Shown here piece by piece: positions 33,468 to 45,441 of a stretch of 64,000 nt of DNA. The notes below the pieces were generated by a model. The model saw nothing but the letters and a program-made list of their open reading frames with translations, was not told the DNA's origin and made no database searches. This DNA is from Actinomucor elegans (taxonomy: Eukaryota; Mucoromycota; Mucoromycetes; Mucorales; Mucoraceae): positions 1,054,001-1,118,000 of the forward strand of contig JAMSLZ010000010.1 of NCBI GenBank assembly GCA_026027325.1, in the 5' to 3' direction. Made by a program: the position numbers and the translations under genes. Position 1 is the stretch's first letter; every line of letters starts with the position of its first letter.

Positions 33468-34512
33468 TTACTTTTTCAAGTAACGATGATACTTGAGGTC
33501 CAACAAATTTTTCATAGCAAGCCGCGTCCAAACAGGGCGTTCTTCAAAGAATGAACGTACTACCTGTACCGCCTCTTCCTCCAGTGGACTTTGAGCTGGC
33601 TCCAAATTATGCCATGGTCTATTAGGAACATTCTCCTCATCAAAATGAATTATTGTAACTCGAAGGCCAGCATTATTATTTCTGTTGAACAGCTTGATAT
33701 TGTACTATTTAAGCGTTTAGGTGATATGTTATCTATCAATATTGTGTGTTTGACTTACTGAGCCATCAGGTTGTTTCACTCTAACACGAACCACTTGTGA
33801 ATTTTGGCGATAACTGTTCCATATATATTAATACAGCTACAGCCAAATATGAATCGATCTCTTACCCATATGCAAATACAGTTTCATGGTTTGTAAATAC
33901 GGGCGGTGGAATACCTCGAAGATTATCGAAATCATCGTCATCCATACTCATTTTGAAATCGACAATCTTATCCACTATAACTCTTGTCAGCTTACTGATA
34001 ATAGATAATTATTTCCCTTTTTCTTTTTACCATCCCCCTTCTGCAAAGACTCCTTCAATTGTCGAATGCGATCGTCCTTTGGCACATGGTATTGAAAATC
34101 GGCCAAAGCTATGTTGTATGTTAAATTGATATATGCAGTGGGCCAATATTATAGGCTTACCTCTGAATCGAAGAGTCTTGGGGATCGTACCCACAACTTC
34201 TGTTTTCCAAGGTGTATTTGGATCTTCTGCTTCAATCTCCCCCGTGGTTTTGTTCTTTTTAACGCGTCGAGTTACTTTAACTAGCAGCTTAGAGGATGGA
34301 AGTACGCATCCGGTGGTTGGGTGAGTAAAAGTAACACCAGGTCTGTAGTTGATCGTCACTGTGAGATCATTAGCAATGGCGTCAGCTAGAGTGTTTTCAC
34401 CGCCTAACGTTTTAATAGCACGCTGTGTGTTCCTGACATAGCCTGGATATTCTACACAAAGAAATTTTTTGTTTTCAATGGGAATGATTGGACTGATTTC
34501 GTTAGTCGACAT
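32242..34512 (-). CDS. TFC1: TFIIIC tau95-type subunit (Tfc1/Sfc1/GTF3C5)
   Basis: Subunit of the RNA polymerase III factor that binds A and B boxes of tRNA genes. Ten exons join to 592 aa: 34512-34161, 34108-34031, 33974-33866, 33813-33759, 33704-33472, 33397-33299, 33245-33117, 33066-32928, 32878-32542, 32489-32242. The N-terminal block (CVEYPGYVRN, LRFRG with basic residues between) matches the tau95 barrel domain; the middle has RPWHNLEPAQSP, RPVWTR and GPWRECWVKYGIDPRK; the tail is strongly acidic (EEFDAIENDDEVLEEI), as in the family. Intron 6 uses a GC donor GCAAGT at 33298, which gives a better aligned junction (KFNIYQQVDIR) than a GTTCAA donor 13 nt upstream. Start is the first ATG. 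Confidence 0.87.
33435..33469. repeat. TA-rich microsatellite in a TFC1 intron
   Basis: A run of alternating TA/AT lies inside the intron between exons 5 and 6 and abuts the donor site. Confidence 0.8.
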
Positions 34513-35223
34513 TCTAGAGTTGTAATTATGTTAACATTAGATTCTATCAAATATTTTCAAGTTTTCCCCGGAAGAGCGTAAATTTGTTGATGACTATAAT
34601 TGGCCGATGGAGGCGAAAACGGGGGAAAACATCCCGTATTTTATTGGACATCGGAAATTGCAAAGCACGAAGGTAGAACTCAGTTTTCGATTTTAAAAAA
34701 AACAAAATGCTTACTTGGTTTATTTTAACGACATTGTTGTATAATGAGAAACGTAAAATAGATACAGAATCATTTAACAAACATTATAAAAAATAAAATA
34801 ATAAATTGAATAGTTTAAATACTTCATTACTTTTACTTTAAATCTTGAATTTATAATCGATTTATATGCATTTTTTTGTTATTTTGGTTTTATGTTAATA
34901 GCATGATGCTTGCATAATAAAAATAAGTATGGAAGGAATATGAATATATAGATTCAAATATAAGAAGCATTGTAGACTTAAAAAGTATATCTTAAGAATG
35001 AAATACTGGTAGTCAAAAGTCACAATAAATTGTAGTAAAACGAAACCAAAGGGGGATGCTTGCAGAAAACGGATTTTTTTATGCCGAAAAGAACACGGTC
35101 ACTGCTGATACAGTTGGACTACTTAGCAGCGTGAAAGAAACCCTAAAATCGTACCTCCTGAGTTTTTATTCTTTTTCACACTTTTCTTCTTATTTAGTAA
35201 CCAAGTTGACTTAACTATACAGT
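34513..35223. other. Divergent intergenic region between TFC1 and the VTT gene
   Basis: 711 bp of AT-rich DNA holding both 5' flanks. No gene seen. Confidence 0.5.
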
Positions 35224-36360
35224 ATGTCCTTGCAACAAAACACTATGGCAGAGGGCGATTCGTTACTTTCACCAAACGCCTCATTACAAGCAGGTTCATA
35301 TAACTCTATCGAACAAGACCTAGAAGCAAGACAAGTTATTGTTACTCAAAGAGAGAAAAAAGCATGGTTATGGACAAGTGATTCTTATGCATGGTCCATA
35401 GCAGCACTTCTACTATTACTATTGATATTTACGGCTTTAGAATATGCACTATTAAAACTGAACTTGCCTCCTGTCAGTCCGTAAGAGAAAAAAAAACAAA
35501 GAATGGATATTATAACTGTTTCAATTAACTATATTCGCCAACCTAGAGGTGATAAGGATGCTATCAAGTTCCCTAGAAACCTAGAAGACCTTAGAAATCT
35601 TAATGCAATCTTGTCAGTTTATATCGATCAGCATTACATGAATGTATATGTCACTTTTGTAATCACATATATCTAGTAAGTATATCTTCTAAACTTTCCG
35701 AAACGAATATTCACTAGTTGATTTTCAAGCCTACAGAGCTTTTCTATACCTGGTTCAATGTGGTTGTCTATTCTCGGTGGTACATTATTCAGTTTCTGGC
35801 TTACATTGTTTACAGTTTCAATGGTAAACTATGAACTGTTAGATATATTATTGAAACTAATAGAAACAATCTATTATTAGTGTTCTGCTATCGGTTCTAG
35901 TTTTGCTTATTTGATTTCAGGCAGTCTAGGGTCAGTTGCTGTCATTAAACTTATCGGTGACCGACTGATCAAATGGAATGAACAGGTTTGTAGATATGAA
36001 TATACAACATTACAGACACATTGACCTCTATATTAGCTTGTACAACACAAGCAGCACATGTTCAACTACATGATAGTCTTGAGAATATCACCTTTACCGC
36101 CAAATTGGACCGTTAATTTAGGTTCTCCACATTTAGGCGTGCCATTGGGAAGTTTCTTTTGGGGAACATTTGTAGGTGTAGCTGCACCTTCATTTATACA
36201 TGTTCAAGCAGGCGCTGCTCTTGATCGTTTATCCTCTTCGGATAAACTGGAATTATTAACTCCTATCAATGTCTTATGTCTATTAGCTGTAGCAGTAGTG
36301 GCATTGATACCTGTATTTATAAGAAGAAAATTCGATAGTCCACCACCTATCACCATTTAA
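35224..36360 (+). CDS. VTT-domain membrane protein, TMEM41-like
   Basis: Five exons (35224-35480, 35547-35675, 35730-35823, 35881-35985, 36037-36360) give 302 aa. A first transmembrane helix follows a polar N-terminus. The VTT core is clear: KFPRNLEDLRNL, YLQSFSIPGSMWLSILGG, SAIGSSFAYLISGSLGS, FNYMIVLRISPLPPNW and LGVPLGSFFWGTFVGVAAPSF. Human TMEM41A/B share this block; TMEM41B is an ER phospholipid scramblase needed for autophagy and lipid traffic. A second ATG at codon 8 (MAEGDSLL) is possible. The exon 3 acceptor CAAG at 35729 is unusual but restores the conserved YLQSF; the nearby CTACAG would not keep the frame. Confidence 0.85.
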
Positions 36361-36451
36361 GTTAAATAGCATACCCATTCACTCATGTACACTGTCCTTA
36401 ACATTTATATAAATATTTTTGTTCATTAATATACCATACGTGTAGTTCTAT

Positions 36452-36456
<5 letters not shown>

Positions 36457-36482
<26 letters not shown>
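36457..36482. repeat. Homopolymer A tract (26 nt)
   Basis: Uninterrupted A run about 100 bp past the VTT-gene stop. Confidence 0.9.
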
Positions 36483-36487
<5 letters not shown>

Positions 36488-36934
36488 ACTGAATGGCATA
36501 ACGTATAACGTATAACATATAATCAAATGATTTTCAAATGATTTTTCATACTTTCTTTGTTTATTAAGCAATCATTAGTAAAGGCTGTTTTTTGTGTTTT
36601 TTTCCTACATTCTTCAACTAACTCATACCAAACCAATGTCATATTAGATTACTAATATCTATTTAATACGGACTGCTGTATATTTTACAATCGTTATTTG
36701 ATTGAAGCAGGAAGACGCTTATTCTACTTTTAGTCTTGATCTATTGATTGATAATTTTTCTTGCGACCAAGGCCCAGTATCTATTTGTTTAAAGTAATAG
36801 TCTGCGTCTATTAATATCATTATATGGTAGGCCAACGACGAGTATGCCATTTATTGATAAGTGGCAGTACGTTACTTGATTTTTTTTTTCGCAAAATTGA
36901 ATCTAATGATCTATAGATCCTTCAGCAGATCCCA

Positions 36935-36971
36935 ACTTAATATCACATTTGACTAGTAATCCCTACAAATA
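36935..36971 (+). repeat. Dispersed ~50-bp repeat, degenerate copy
   Basis: Carries TTAATATCACATTTGACTAG followed by TAATCCC; the 3' half is poorly preserved. Confidence 0.4.
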
Positions 36972-38140
36972 GTAAACCGCTAATTCTAATTGAACCGTTG
37001 TTTAATTGCAGTGTAATCAATATTATACTTGTCAATAATTGACAATGACAAGCTATATAGATTCTATTCTCTCTTTGGACCAAACTCCAGAATGTTTATT
37101 AAAAGCTCAAAAATACCAATGAAGAAGGCATCATAAGAAAAATTGAAAATCTAATCACTCATTAGTGATTCACTCGCGAAATTTAGCTGTTTTCAATAGA
37201 TCTCATACCAAGGAAATGGAAGTATTATAACTCAATGGAATCTATAATATGGAGGATGTAAGGATTTTATTTAAAGTAGTAGTGAGCTACAGGTGAAGAT
37301 TTCCAAAATACTAACATGTAGCTGACCAACCTCCAATCCATAACCTTAATCCAGGGTACTTGACGGTTTTGTAAAATAATTGATATGCAATATTTAAGTT
37401 AAGCATCCACCCTAAACGGACTATGTGATGTCAAGATACAAGCGCTATAAATATTTAAGATATATCTTCTATCACATATATAAAAAGGAAGACATAGAAG
37501 TGATAGCCTTCATATACAAGGTATGCTAAATATATATATATGTGCACACAATACATTATTAAAAAAAGACAAGTATCGACATAATATATGATCTATGATC
37601 CAATTAACAAATTACATGACCAAAAAAGATAAGAAGTTGAAACAAATGTTGAACTACTATTCATGCAAGATAGTAGTAACAAATGGAAGTGAAGTTTCTA
37701 TATTGTAATGCTGGTAAAAGAAATGCATATGAGAAGTGAGTAGTGACTAGTTATAAAGGTCGAGTACAATAATCAAGAATCCTCTGAGTGTTGAACTAAA
37801 GGGCGTGCAGTATAGATTTAATATCGAATATCTTGAATGCTAAACATAGCATAACTATATCATCGAATCAGTGACGCAGAAGTAGGTCTAGTTTATTTCT
37901 TGATAATGGTTTATACCTTAACATGACAATGCAGTAGTGACTGTTGCCTGTACTCTACAACAGTATAACAATGGAAGCCCATTGCCATGTAAAATGATAC
38001 CAATTATCATATTATCAATGTCTGTAAGCAGCGATTAACCTATTAATAGAAATGAAACGCATTTTTTATGAAGATATTACTGTCTAAATTAACATATACA
38101 TATGGAGTGTTTAGAAGTTAATAAATCTCTTAGTCATTCT

Positions 38141-38192
38141 CAGTTTAATATTGCATTTTGATGACTAGTCCATATTCAAAATGACTCATTGC
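38141..38192 (+). repeat. Dispersed ~50-bp repeat copy
   Basis: CAGTTTAATATTGCATTTTG, then ATGACTAGTCCATATTC and AAAATGACTCATTGC: the same order of blocks as other copies. Confidence 0.6.
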
Positions 38193-38425
38193 ACCAAAAG
38201 GGACGCTTATTCAGGTAAAATACAATGATACTGTTGTGCTGTGCTTTTAAAACAAAACATGTCAAAAGTTTGGATCTTTTTGAACATTCCTATCCGATCA
38301 AATTACTTCTCTACAGCTCCATTAAAGTAACAGCTAAATTTTTTGAAATTTACTCGAAACTTTGAAATAAACCATCCACTTTTGCACACCTTTTAAAGGA
38401 CGCTGCGAAACTCAATTATTCAATC

Positions 38426-38596
38426 ATGGCACTTTCAGATATCACAAATAAAACAAATGAGAGAAGAAAAGAACATGCCAATTTCACTCGCAGTATGATT
38501 TATCGCCTATCCATTAAGGCTAAACGGGAACAGGTTGAGATTTCAAAAGAACGACATTTGTTCTGGTCCTTAAGAACAGTATATTGTGTCAATTAG
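38426..38596 (+). CDS. Hypothetical small basic protein
   Basis: 56 codons starting MALSDITNKTNERRKEHANF, rich in Lys, Arg and Glu. Composition is protein-like and unlike its AT-rich surroundings. It could also be a first exon, since the stop overlaps an AG-GTATAC donor-like site. No family recognised. Confidence 0.28.
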   Translation: MALSDITNKTNERRKEHANFTRSMIYRLSIKAKREQVEISKERHLFWSLRTVYCVN

Positions 38597-39461
38597 GTAT
38601 ACTTTTAAGGATCAAGATCTTCAAGTGAAATACATTTTAAAAAGAGTAGATGTGCATTTTTTGATTAATCTATGCTAAGAATATTACAATATAATTTGTG
38701 TCGTTAAAATATGGGTCTGTTCATTTACCACCAATGAAAGTTACACTCCATTATGAGGGTTAATAGTTTATCCTTTAGTGAGACCTTTATTTCACTCATT
38801 TTCATACAAAATAGTGGCTTGACCAGAGCTTTCTGCTGTTCACCATTATGAAGTTTTCTTGTTGAAAGAAAATTACAAAAATTATCAGCGAATACTTTAG
38901 TATTCTATAAAAAATCTGGACCAGAAACATCACTTCTAAAATAGTATCTATATCCTTGAAAGAATATTTTCTTCATTTTATTGTAAGAATACTCCCTTTC
39001 AAAAAAAAAAAAACTCGTTTTTCCAATTTTTTTTCGAATTATTTGTTGAGACTTCAGCAACCAATGAATCACGTCCTCAAATTTAAAGATGCTACGAAAA
39101 AATTTACCTTCAAACGATGTATATTATCGCTCGATTTATCTCGGTTTAACGTCGCATCTTCTAATGGCTACTGTTTTTTCAAATTAAGCAATTGCTATAT
39201 TTTAATTATTATATTACCAAACTCTAACAATTATGTTGTAGATTAATGGACTGCAACATATCATGTGTTTTTCATTTAAACTTGTTTAACGACATATATC
39301 CCTCAACTGATCCCTGTAATAATTCGGATCAGGTTGATTCGTCTTGCTACCGTCATTGAAGTTTTTATTTAGCTAAAGTACAATGATTATATGGTGTTGG
39401 CTCATAATTTACTGTATTCGATATGTCATTAATTAATTCATTTCCTAAACAACTTATCAAT

Positions 39462-39508
39462 TTCGGTTCAATGTCGCATCTAATACGAATAATCAGGATC
39501 CAGAATAA
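39462..39508 (+). repeat. Dispersed ~50-bp repeat copy
   Basis: TTCGGTTCAATGTCGCATCT, then AATACGAATAATCAGGATCCAGAATA. A partial copy also lies at 39141-39168 (TTTAACGTCGCATCT). Confidence 0.6.
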
Positions 39509-40212
39509 GTAGCTTTGCTTATTGGAGTTATTGCTTAGTTGCAGTAAATGAAGATGACATATTTGCCAATGGTATGCAGCAAGTTTTCTGATCATTGCTG
39601 TTCGTTTACTGCTGAACTTTTCTTTCGGATATCTGATTGGTAAATTGAGATTAAAGTTTATTCTTGTTGTTGTTGTTGTTGGATACTGCTTCATTTGTAG
39701 GTATCCATAAAGAGCTCTCGTTGTATCGATAAATACATAAAAACAGCCATTCAATATATATATATACGTTTACAACAATGAATTTTTAGTTGTAAAATGC
39801 AACAGCTTTAGATAACACGCGTTATTTTCACAATATTGCCCTGGATTAGTTCAGATTTCGCGAATAAACGCTAAATTTGAGCCTATTCCCAATAGAGTTT
39901 TCTCGTTTGCCAACTAAATATTTGATCATCTGGTGAATGCTCGGAAAACAATAGTTATTATTTCTTGTGATTAAGTCTATTTATTTTGCAAGCCATATCC
40001 GCTGTGTACATACAGCTGCAAGTAGAGGGAGACCGAAATCATTCAAAACCAATCCGCTTAAGGGAGCACAGTAAAAGAGGAAAGATATCCAAAAATAAAC
40101 TTTATAGTGGTGTTACAAAGGAAAAAAAGATCGACCCCGTTCTATTAAATTATCTTCTTTGTCTTTGGTGGCTGGCTTGTTGTTTTCTTCCTAATTTCTG
40201 TCATTTTCCAAA

Positions 40213-41927
40213 ATGCAGTCAACGGCAATCGCAGCTCAAAACCGGCATTTGCTTCTCATCACCTTATTTTTGGCATTTCTCTTGACAATCTTTTATAGTA
40301 TTTATATACCGCCGTCGAAACCACAACCACAAGTCCATGGAGTAATCAAATTGGACTTGGAATCCAAGATCAAGCAAGCTAACAAGAAAAAAATCTCAAC
40401 TATTTGTGACAAGGCTGATATTTCTTGGCTGTAAGAATTGATTTTCTTGCAGTTTTTATATACTAAAGGCTGTTTTTTTTCGTTTATTAGAGCATCTGAC
40501 CGAATCTATTGGGATGGTTGGACTGATAAGGCCATGTTTATGAAGCAAGACGGTAGTTTTACTCGAGGAAATGTGTATATTAATCAAGGCGAACAGGTCT
40601 GTGTAGTTGTCTTGGTAAGTTTATTGTGAAGTTACCCTTGATTTTTTTTTTATATTGACGTTTTAATAGCTTGGGCCTACACCTGCTCATGCTCCTATCA
40701 ATGTTGAAGATCATATCATTGGTCCCAAAGACAGCATTGTTATGTTTGCTTCGGGCAATTACACAAAACTAGCTATCGAACTCCACCAACATCATGAACA
40801 AACCAATGCTTACTATGCTGCTGTTCAATTTCACCAAGCAGACATGTACTCATTACAAGCTATATCCGAATATCGATCTTATTTCTGGGAAACGCCCATC
40901 TTACACAATTATCTGCCTTTCACTTTCCAATCGCAAAACAAGTTGATTGTGCGAGAATCTGACAAACCGGAAAGAGTACCTTTTTGCAAGCTGAATAATA
41001 ATACTGACATGCAGGGCGCTTGGGTGGATCGATCTGTCTATGGAAAATCGCATCAACAGACATTGTATACCATGTATGAAAATACTGAACACGATTTAAT
41101 GATCAAAAATAAGATCTTTGTACCTGATACGTGTTTATGGGATTATAAAAGTGCCGGCTATGGTTCTCGTTGCCTTGGTAAAAAGAACATTCATGTGTGG
41201 GCTGATAATAATGTTCGAAGGTAAACTTTGCTTGCATAAATTGACTGCCCAACTAATAATACAGTTTGACAGAAACCTAAAGGCGCTCAGTCTAGGTAAT
41301 CGATGGTGTAACACGGACACAAGCTACAATACGGCATGTATCTGCAACGATGATACCGAAGATACCTCTTTATACCCTTGGGTCGCTGATCCCAAAACAC
41401 CGATTACCATAGGCAACTCATTTGATATTAATTCGAATATTTATTATAACAATGTTGTGGGTAGCATTGTAGACAATCCAGTGTTACTAGAGCGTATGAA
41501 AGAATTCAGCAGTAATACCTCCACAGCTGATATTGTGGTGATTGGTTTGGGCAATGGTGATATCGAAAGTATCCAAGTCTCCCCCAAGCAGTTCATGTTT
41601 ACGTTTGCGCAACTATTAACTGATATTCGTTCCATTTACCCTAATCAACCCATCATTGTACGCACACCTCAATACTTTTGCTGTGGCACCTTGTACAATA
41701 CTGCCTGGAACTCGGGTCGCAGTTTGGCTTTTACAAAAGTAGTGCGTAGTGCAGTACAGGCAATGGAAGGCTTTCTGTTATGGGACGTTCATCATTTGGG
41801 TACTGACGAAACCACTTGCTTGTCAGAAGGGTCATCTTATTCCAAAAGAAATGTGGTAAATCTCGAAAACCAGTTATTATGGCATTTGATATGTAGTACA
41901 TCAAAGCAAAAGATAGAGAAAGAGTAG
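40213..41927 (+). CDS. Type II membrane SGNH/PC-esterase-like protein (NXPE/Cas1-like)
   Basis: Four exons (40213-40430, 40491-40614, 40670-41220, 41273-41927) give 515 aa. A short cytoplasmic N-terminus is followed by one signal-anchor helix (~13-33), as in Golgi type II enzymes. The luminal part has an N-terminal beta-rich region and a C-terminal SGNH-like domain. Block I reads WADNNVRRN where related proteins have GDS-x-x-R, and the end has FLLWDVHHLG with the Asp-x-x-His pair. Relatives modify glycans by O-acetyl transfer or are catalytically silent. The nucleophile Ser of block I appears to be Asn here, so activity is doubtful. Cys residues (FCCG, CICND) may form disulfides. Family call is moderate. 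Confidence 0.65.
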
Positions 41928-42039
41928 TTTGTTATAGCCTGTATAGAATTGTACCTTCAATATCTAATAAATCGATTTTGAACTGTATTCTTATTCGTTA
42001 AACTACTGGGACTTTATTAAGTAGTTAAAAAAAAAAACA

Positions 42040-42408
42040 CTAGGATACGACTGAGGTATCTCCTCCTCCACGAATAACGGGTGCGTCATCTTGTTTTAAT
42101 GAATTACTGTTAGTTGCTTCATCTACACTTACACCAAATTCTTCTGATGGAGCACCTGCTGCTTTGGCAGTTGGAGGTTTTGATGGTTTCAGCATATCCA
42201 ATTCTCCATCAGCCGTATGTTTTGTAACTCCCAAAAGGCCTTGCACTCCAACTTGTGCTAATTCAGTCATTTTTACTGCATTGGGCAATTCTCGTCTCGA
42301 GAGGCGGACAGTACGTCCTCTATTGGTGTCAGTAAGCTTGAGAGCTGAAACCAAATCCATATGGAGACATAGCGAAACGATCAATATAAAGAAAATAATT
42401 TTTATCAT
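42040..42408 (-). CDS. Small secreted protein with dibasic site
   Basis: 122 aa, unspliced, unrecognised. A classical signal peptide (MIKIIFFILIVSLCLHMDLVSA) is followed by a basic segment RTVRLSRREL with an RR that Kex2 could cleave, then a polar Pro/Ala/Ser/Thr-rich tail without cysteines. A TATA-like element (TATATAAAAAG on the minus strand, near 42450) lies about 45-50 bp upstream. First of four similar minus-strand genes between 42.0 and 46.1 kb. Confidence 0.75.
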   Translation of the reverse strand: MIKIIFFILIVSLCLHMDLVSALKLTDTNRGRTVRLSRRELPNAVKMTELAQVGVQGLLGVTKHTADGELDMLKPSKPPTAKAAGAPSEEFGVSVDEATNSNSLKQDDAPVIRGGGDTSVVS

Positions 42409-44359
42409 TTTGTTAAGTTAAGCCAACAATGTAAAAGAAATGCAGGTCTTTTTATATACTTTTTTTTTTTCTCAACTGATAAGTCCTCTCCTCTTTTAAA
42501 GTGTGCCTTAAAGATCCCTTATTCTTTTTTGAAGTTGATAAAGTTTCCAAGGTTTAGTGAATAAACGTGATTTTACCTATTGAAACGAGTCCTTCATTCT
42601 GCATAAAATTTCATTTTAAAGTAATGTATCTTCTAAACGAGATATCTATCAAATCAACAACTGATTTCTTGTCAATTTCTACCATTGTCTATTATTCCTT
42701 TATTAGTTAAAATAGATAAATTCTACCCAACATCTCCTTTTCTTGTTTACCCTCCTTTTCTTTCGCTTGGTAGACAGCACTGCTAGATACTTTATAAAAG
42801 GAGGGCGAAATATTGAGTCATTAGAAAATATGGCCAACTTTTTGTTTGTGTATACTCTGAGATGGATAGACAATGAACATGCACCCTTGATCATTTTATT
42901 CTGCCTCCATAGCGCACCTACCATGTTCTATAATTGGGCGTTCCTGTTTTGTTTGTTTAAATGTTGAGATAAGAAGCATCGATTATATTGACCAATAATA
43001 ATTTAATTTTGGGACCTCACTGTAGGAAATACAAGTCAATTCACTTTACAGGAGAATCATTGCAGTTTTGAGCGAATTTCAGGTTAGCCTGCAATTCACT
43101 TTCGATTCATTTGAAAAGTCTAAAATTTATTCTCAATTCACTCTAATTGAAACATGAAAGTCCATAGAAATGGAGTTTAACGAGTATTAGCCTGTAGTTC
43201 ACGTTATTTCACTTTAGATTCAGGTGAAAGCACCATTTCATTTGAAGTTTATTTTAATCTATCATGAATTTACGTTATTCGCCTTTTTTTTTTAACCATA
43301 ATGCATCTTAAGAAAGTTTTAATGGAAATCACCAATTTACCAATATCAATAAATAAATTGCAAAATGATTTCAGTTTTCTGGAAATATGCAGAAAAATAA
43401 TACGTTTTTTATTCTGAATGTATTACCGTGGTTGTGTGTATATATATATATATATATGGAGAGAAAAAGATACTAGAAAACTATCGCCATGTACTCTATT
43501 CTCGCTCTGGAAAAATATTCTACTTTCTAATTATTTGGAATAAAAGCATCATTAAATGGACAGTATAAACATCTACAGTGTCTTAATGCATCAATACCCT
43601 TTTAGTTTCTTCCAGGTTATAATACTAAATTCAAGACATAAATTTCAAAATACAAGTTTGTGCTAATGAGTATCGCTTGATCATTAAATTGAAAAACATA
43701 ATTTCATTGGCCGATGCAAGGTATATTCGACAAAACTCATTGAAATTTATTAGCTACTTGTACGTTTCCATTAAATTTATGAAGGCATGTAAAAAGGCAC
43801 TTGAAACATCGATTATGTAGCAATTTCGAATTCTGAATCAAAAGTTTCTTTTTTTAACTGCTTAAGGAACATTAATCATTCAAATACAAACTTGAATAGC
43901 TACAGCTTTGTTTAAAGACGCAAAAAACAAATACATATGAGTCACCTTTTAAGCTATGATTATAACTTTTTAGTGATAAACTTTTACGATCAAAGCCTTG
44001 AAGTTTTATCACAGAACGAATTTATCAGCACAAGTGCTTTACACTGATCTTTAATGTCATAGCTAACTAGTAGTCCATGCTCAAATGAACTGTTACATCT
44101 ATTCAAATCTGATTCTAATTATGGTTTTATTTCATTAGATTGTATGGATGCTCTCTTTCATGTATAACCTCCATTAACCAACTATCGCCTTCTCTTTTAC
44201 CTTACTCGAGCTTTTAACACACTTTTCAGCAACTACTTCATTATAAAGAGTATACACCATTAGTAATATATGTCTGCAAATATTGTAAAATGAAAAATCT
44301 ATAAAATCAAGAAATAATAATGCGTATTAAAGAAGCAAACGTTTATTACAAAAAAAAAA
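42409..44359. other. Intergenic with degenerate direct repeats
   Basis: Around 43040-43260 a TTCACTTT..GATTCA-like unit recurs several times, including TTAGCCTGCAATTCACTTTC and TTAGCCTGTAGTTCACG about 105 bp apart. A TA microsatellite lies at 43437-43457 and one dispersed-repeat copy at 44051-44100. No supported gene. Confidence 0.5.
44051..44100 (+). repeat. Dispersed ~50-bp repeat copy
   Basis: TTAATGTCATAGCTAACTAG, TAGTCCATGCTCAAATGAAC and TGTTACATCT in the family order. The last block also occurs in the copy at 4581-4630. Confidence 0.6.
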
Positions 44360-44881
44360 TCATTCTTCTCTATTAACTGCCACACCGTTCACTATAGGAG
44401 GATCACCCACATCATCAGGATCTTCTTCAGGGTCAAACTCATCATCTTCTTCAATGTCAGCATTAGGAGGTATACCTGGCTTCTCATTCTCGGTAGCAGC
44501 AGAAGGTTCTTTGGGAAGTGCCCCTTCTTTAGAATCAGCAGAGCCTGGTGTCTCCACCGCATGTGACACTGGAGGAGGAGGAAACCACGCTACTACGGCT
44601 GGTTCCATTTGCGCAAAACCAACCGGTCGAGGGTTGATCGGTTTCCTACGGGAACTTTCCATGGTCGCTTTGAGATACTTAAGCGCAGAAGCATCATTGC
44701 GCTTGAACTTGAGATGAGAAGGACGCTTTGAAAGGATATAGGACACAGGTTGTGGATTTTTATCAGCGATAGTAGCAATTGCATCCGCTGATTCAACTTT
44801 ATGATTGGCTTGCGACAAGTAGGAGTTGGCTTGAGACAAATGAATAGAGACTCCTAGTAAAATGATAATCAATAGACGCAT
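44360..44881 (-). CDS. Secreted acidic proline-rich protein
   Basis: 173 aa, unspliced, unrecognised. Signal peptide MRLLIIILLGVSIHLSQA is followed by Lys/Arg-rich propeptide-like sequence with KR sites (ILSKRP, LKFKRN). The second half is Pro-rich (WFPPPPVSHA) and ends in a strongly acidic stretch (EEDDEFDPEEDPDDVGD). No cysteines are evident. TATA-like TATATATATA lies about 50 bp upstream. Possibly a cell-wall or apoplastic protein; function unknown. Confidence 0.75.
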   Translation of the reverse strand: MRLLIIILLGVSIHLSQANSYLSQANHKVESADAIATIADKNPQPVSYILSKRPSHLKFKRNDASALKYLKATMESSRRKPINPRPVGFAQMEPAVVAWFPPPPVSHAVETPGSADSKEGALPKEPSAATENEKPGIPPNADIEEDDEFDPEEDPDDVGDPPIVNGVAVNREE

Positions 44882-45186
44882 AGTGGATGATGGATAATTA
44901 AATAAAAAGAAGAGAGAGTATCATTGTGCTTATATATATATATCGTCGAGCTTTTTAGTATTGCTATTAGCATCAGAAACAAGGCATAACTCAATTGCAG
45001 CGTTTTAGTTTTGCTCCGTGTCTTTCTCGACTAAAAGCAAACAATCTGATCGTCAGTGGAATGTTCTGATATATCAATGAGCTCCTTTAGTTTAATGAGT
45101 TCAATTGAATGATCCTTTATTTAATAGTGCCCAACTATCTTGCAAGGTTTTTTCGTTTTTTAATTTACTTCAAATATGTGTTTAAT
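44882..45186. other. Intergenic, no gene seen
   Basis: Upstream region of the acidic secreted protein gene and 3' flank of the next one. Only AT-rich DNA. Confidence 0.4.
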
Positions 45187-45441
45187 TTATTCTTCGGGGC
45201 CATTATCAGGACAGGCCAAATAAATGTTACCACACCGGGACAAGACATAATTAGCTTGAGCTATGTTTTGTTGGACTGCTGAGTTAAGATCAATAGGCTG
45301 TGAAGCTGATGATTGACGCTTGGCATGATAACTTCTTCTTAGCAGGGCGGCTGTTCCTTTCTTCGGGGTTATGTCTGGAGATCCATTCGCAAAGATGGCG
45401 AAAAACGCAAAGCACAACAAGAGCATACTAATAGATTTCAT
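45187..45441 (-). CDS. Small secreted protein with RR and KR sites
   Basis: 84 aa, unspliced, unrecognised. Signal peptide MKSISMLLLCFAFFAIFANG is followed by LLRRSYHAKRQSSAS with two dibasic sites, then a ~50-residue tail containing two cysteines (SRCGNIYLACPDNG). Processing at KR would leave a short mature peptide with one possible disulfide. Function unknown. Confidence 0.75.
   Translation of the reverse strand: MKSISMLLLCFAFFAIFANGSPDITPKKGTAALLRRSYHAKRQSSASQPIDLNSAVQQNIAQANYVLSRCGNIYLACPDNGPEE

Larger units (their letters stand above)
36361..40212. other. Gene-poor AT-rich region with dispersed repeats
   Basis: 3.85 kb with a 26-nt A tract (36457-36482) and four degenerate copies of the dispersed repeat (36935-36971, 38141-38192, 39141-39168, 39462-39508). 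One small open frame (38426-38596) is listed separately. No other supported gene. Confidence 0.5.

Noticed and set aside
38956..39246. 96-codon frame rich in Phe, Lys and Leu
   Set aside because: Composition is that of AT-rich intergenic DNA and it overlaps a copy of the dispersed repeat.
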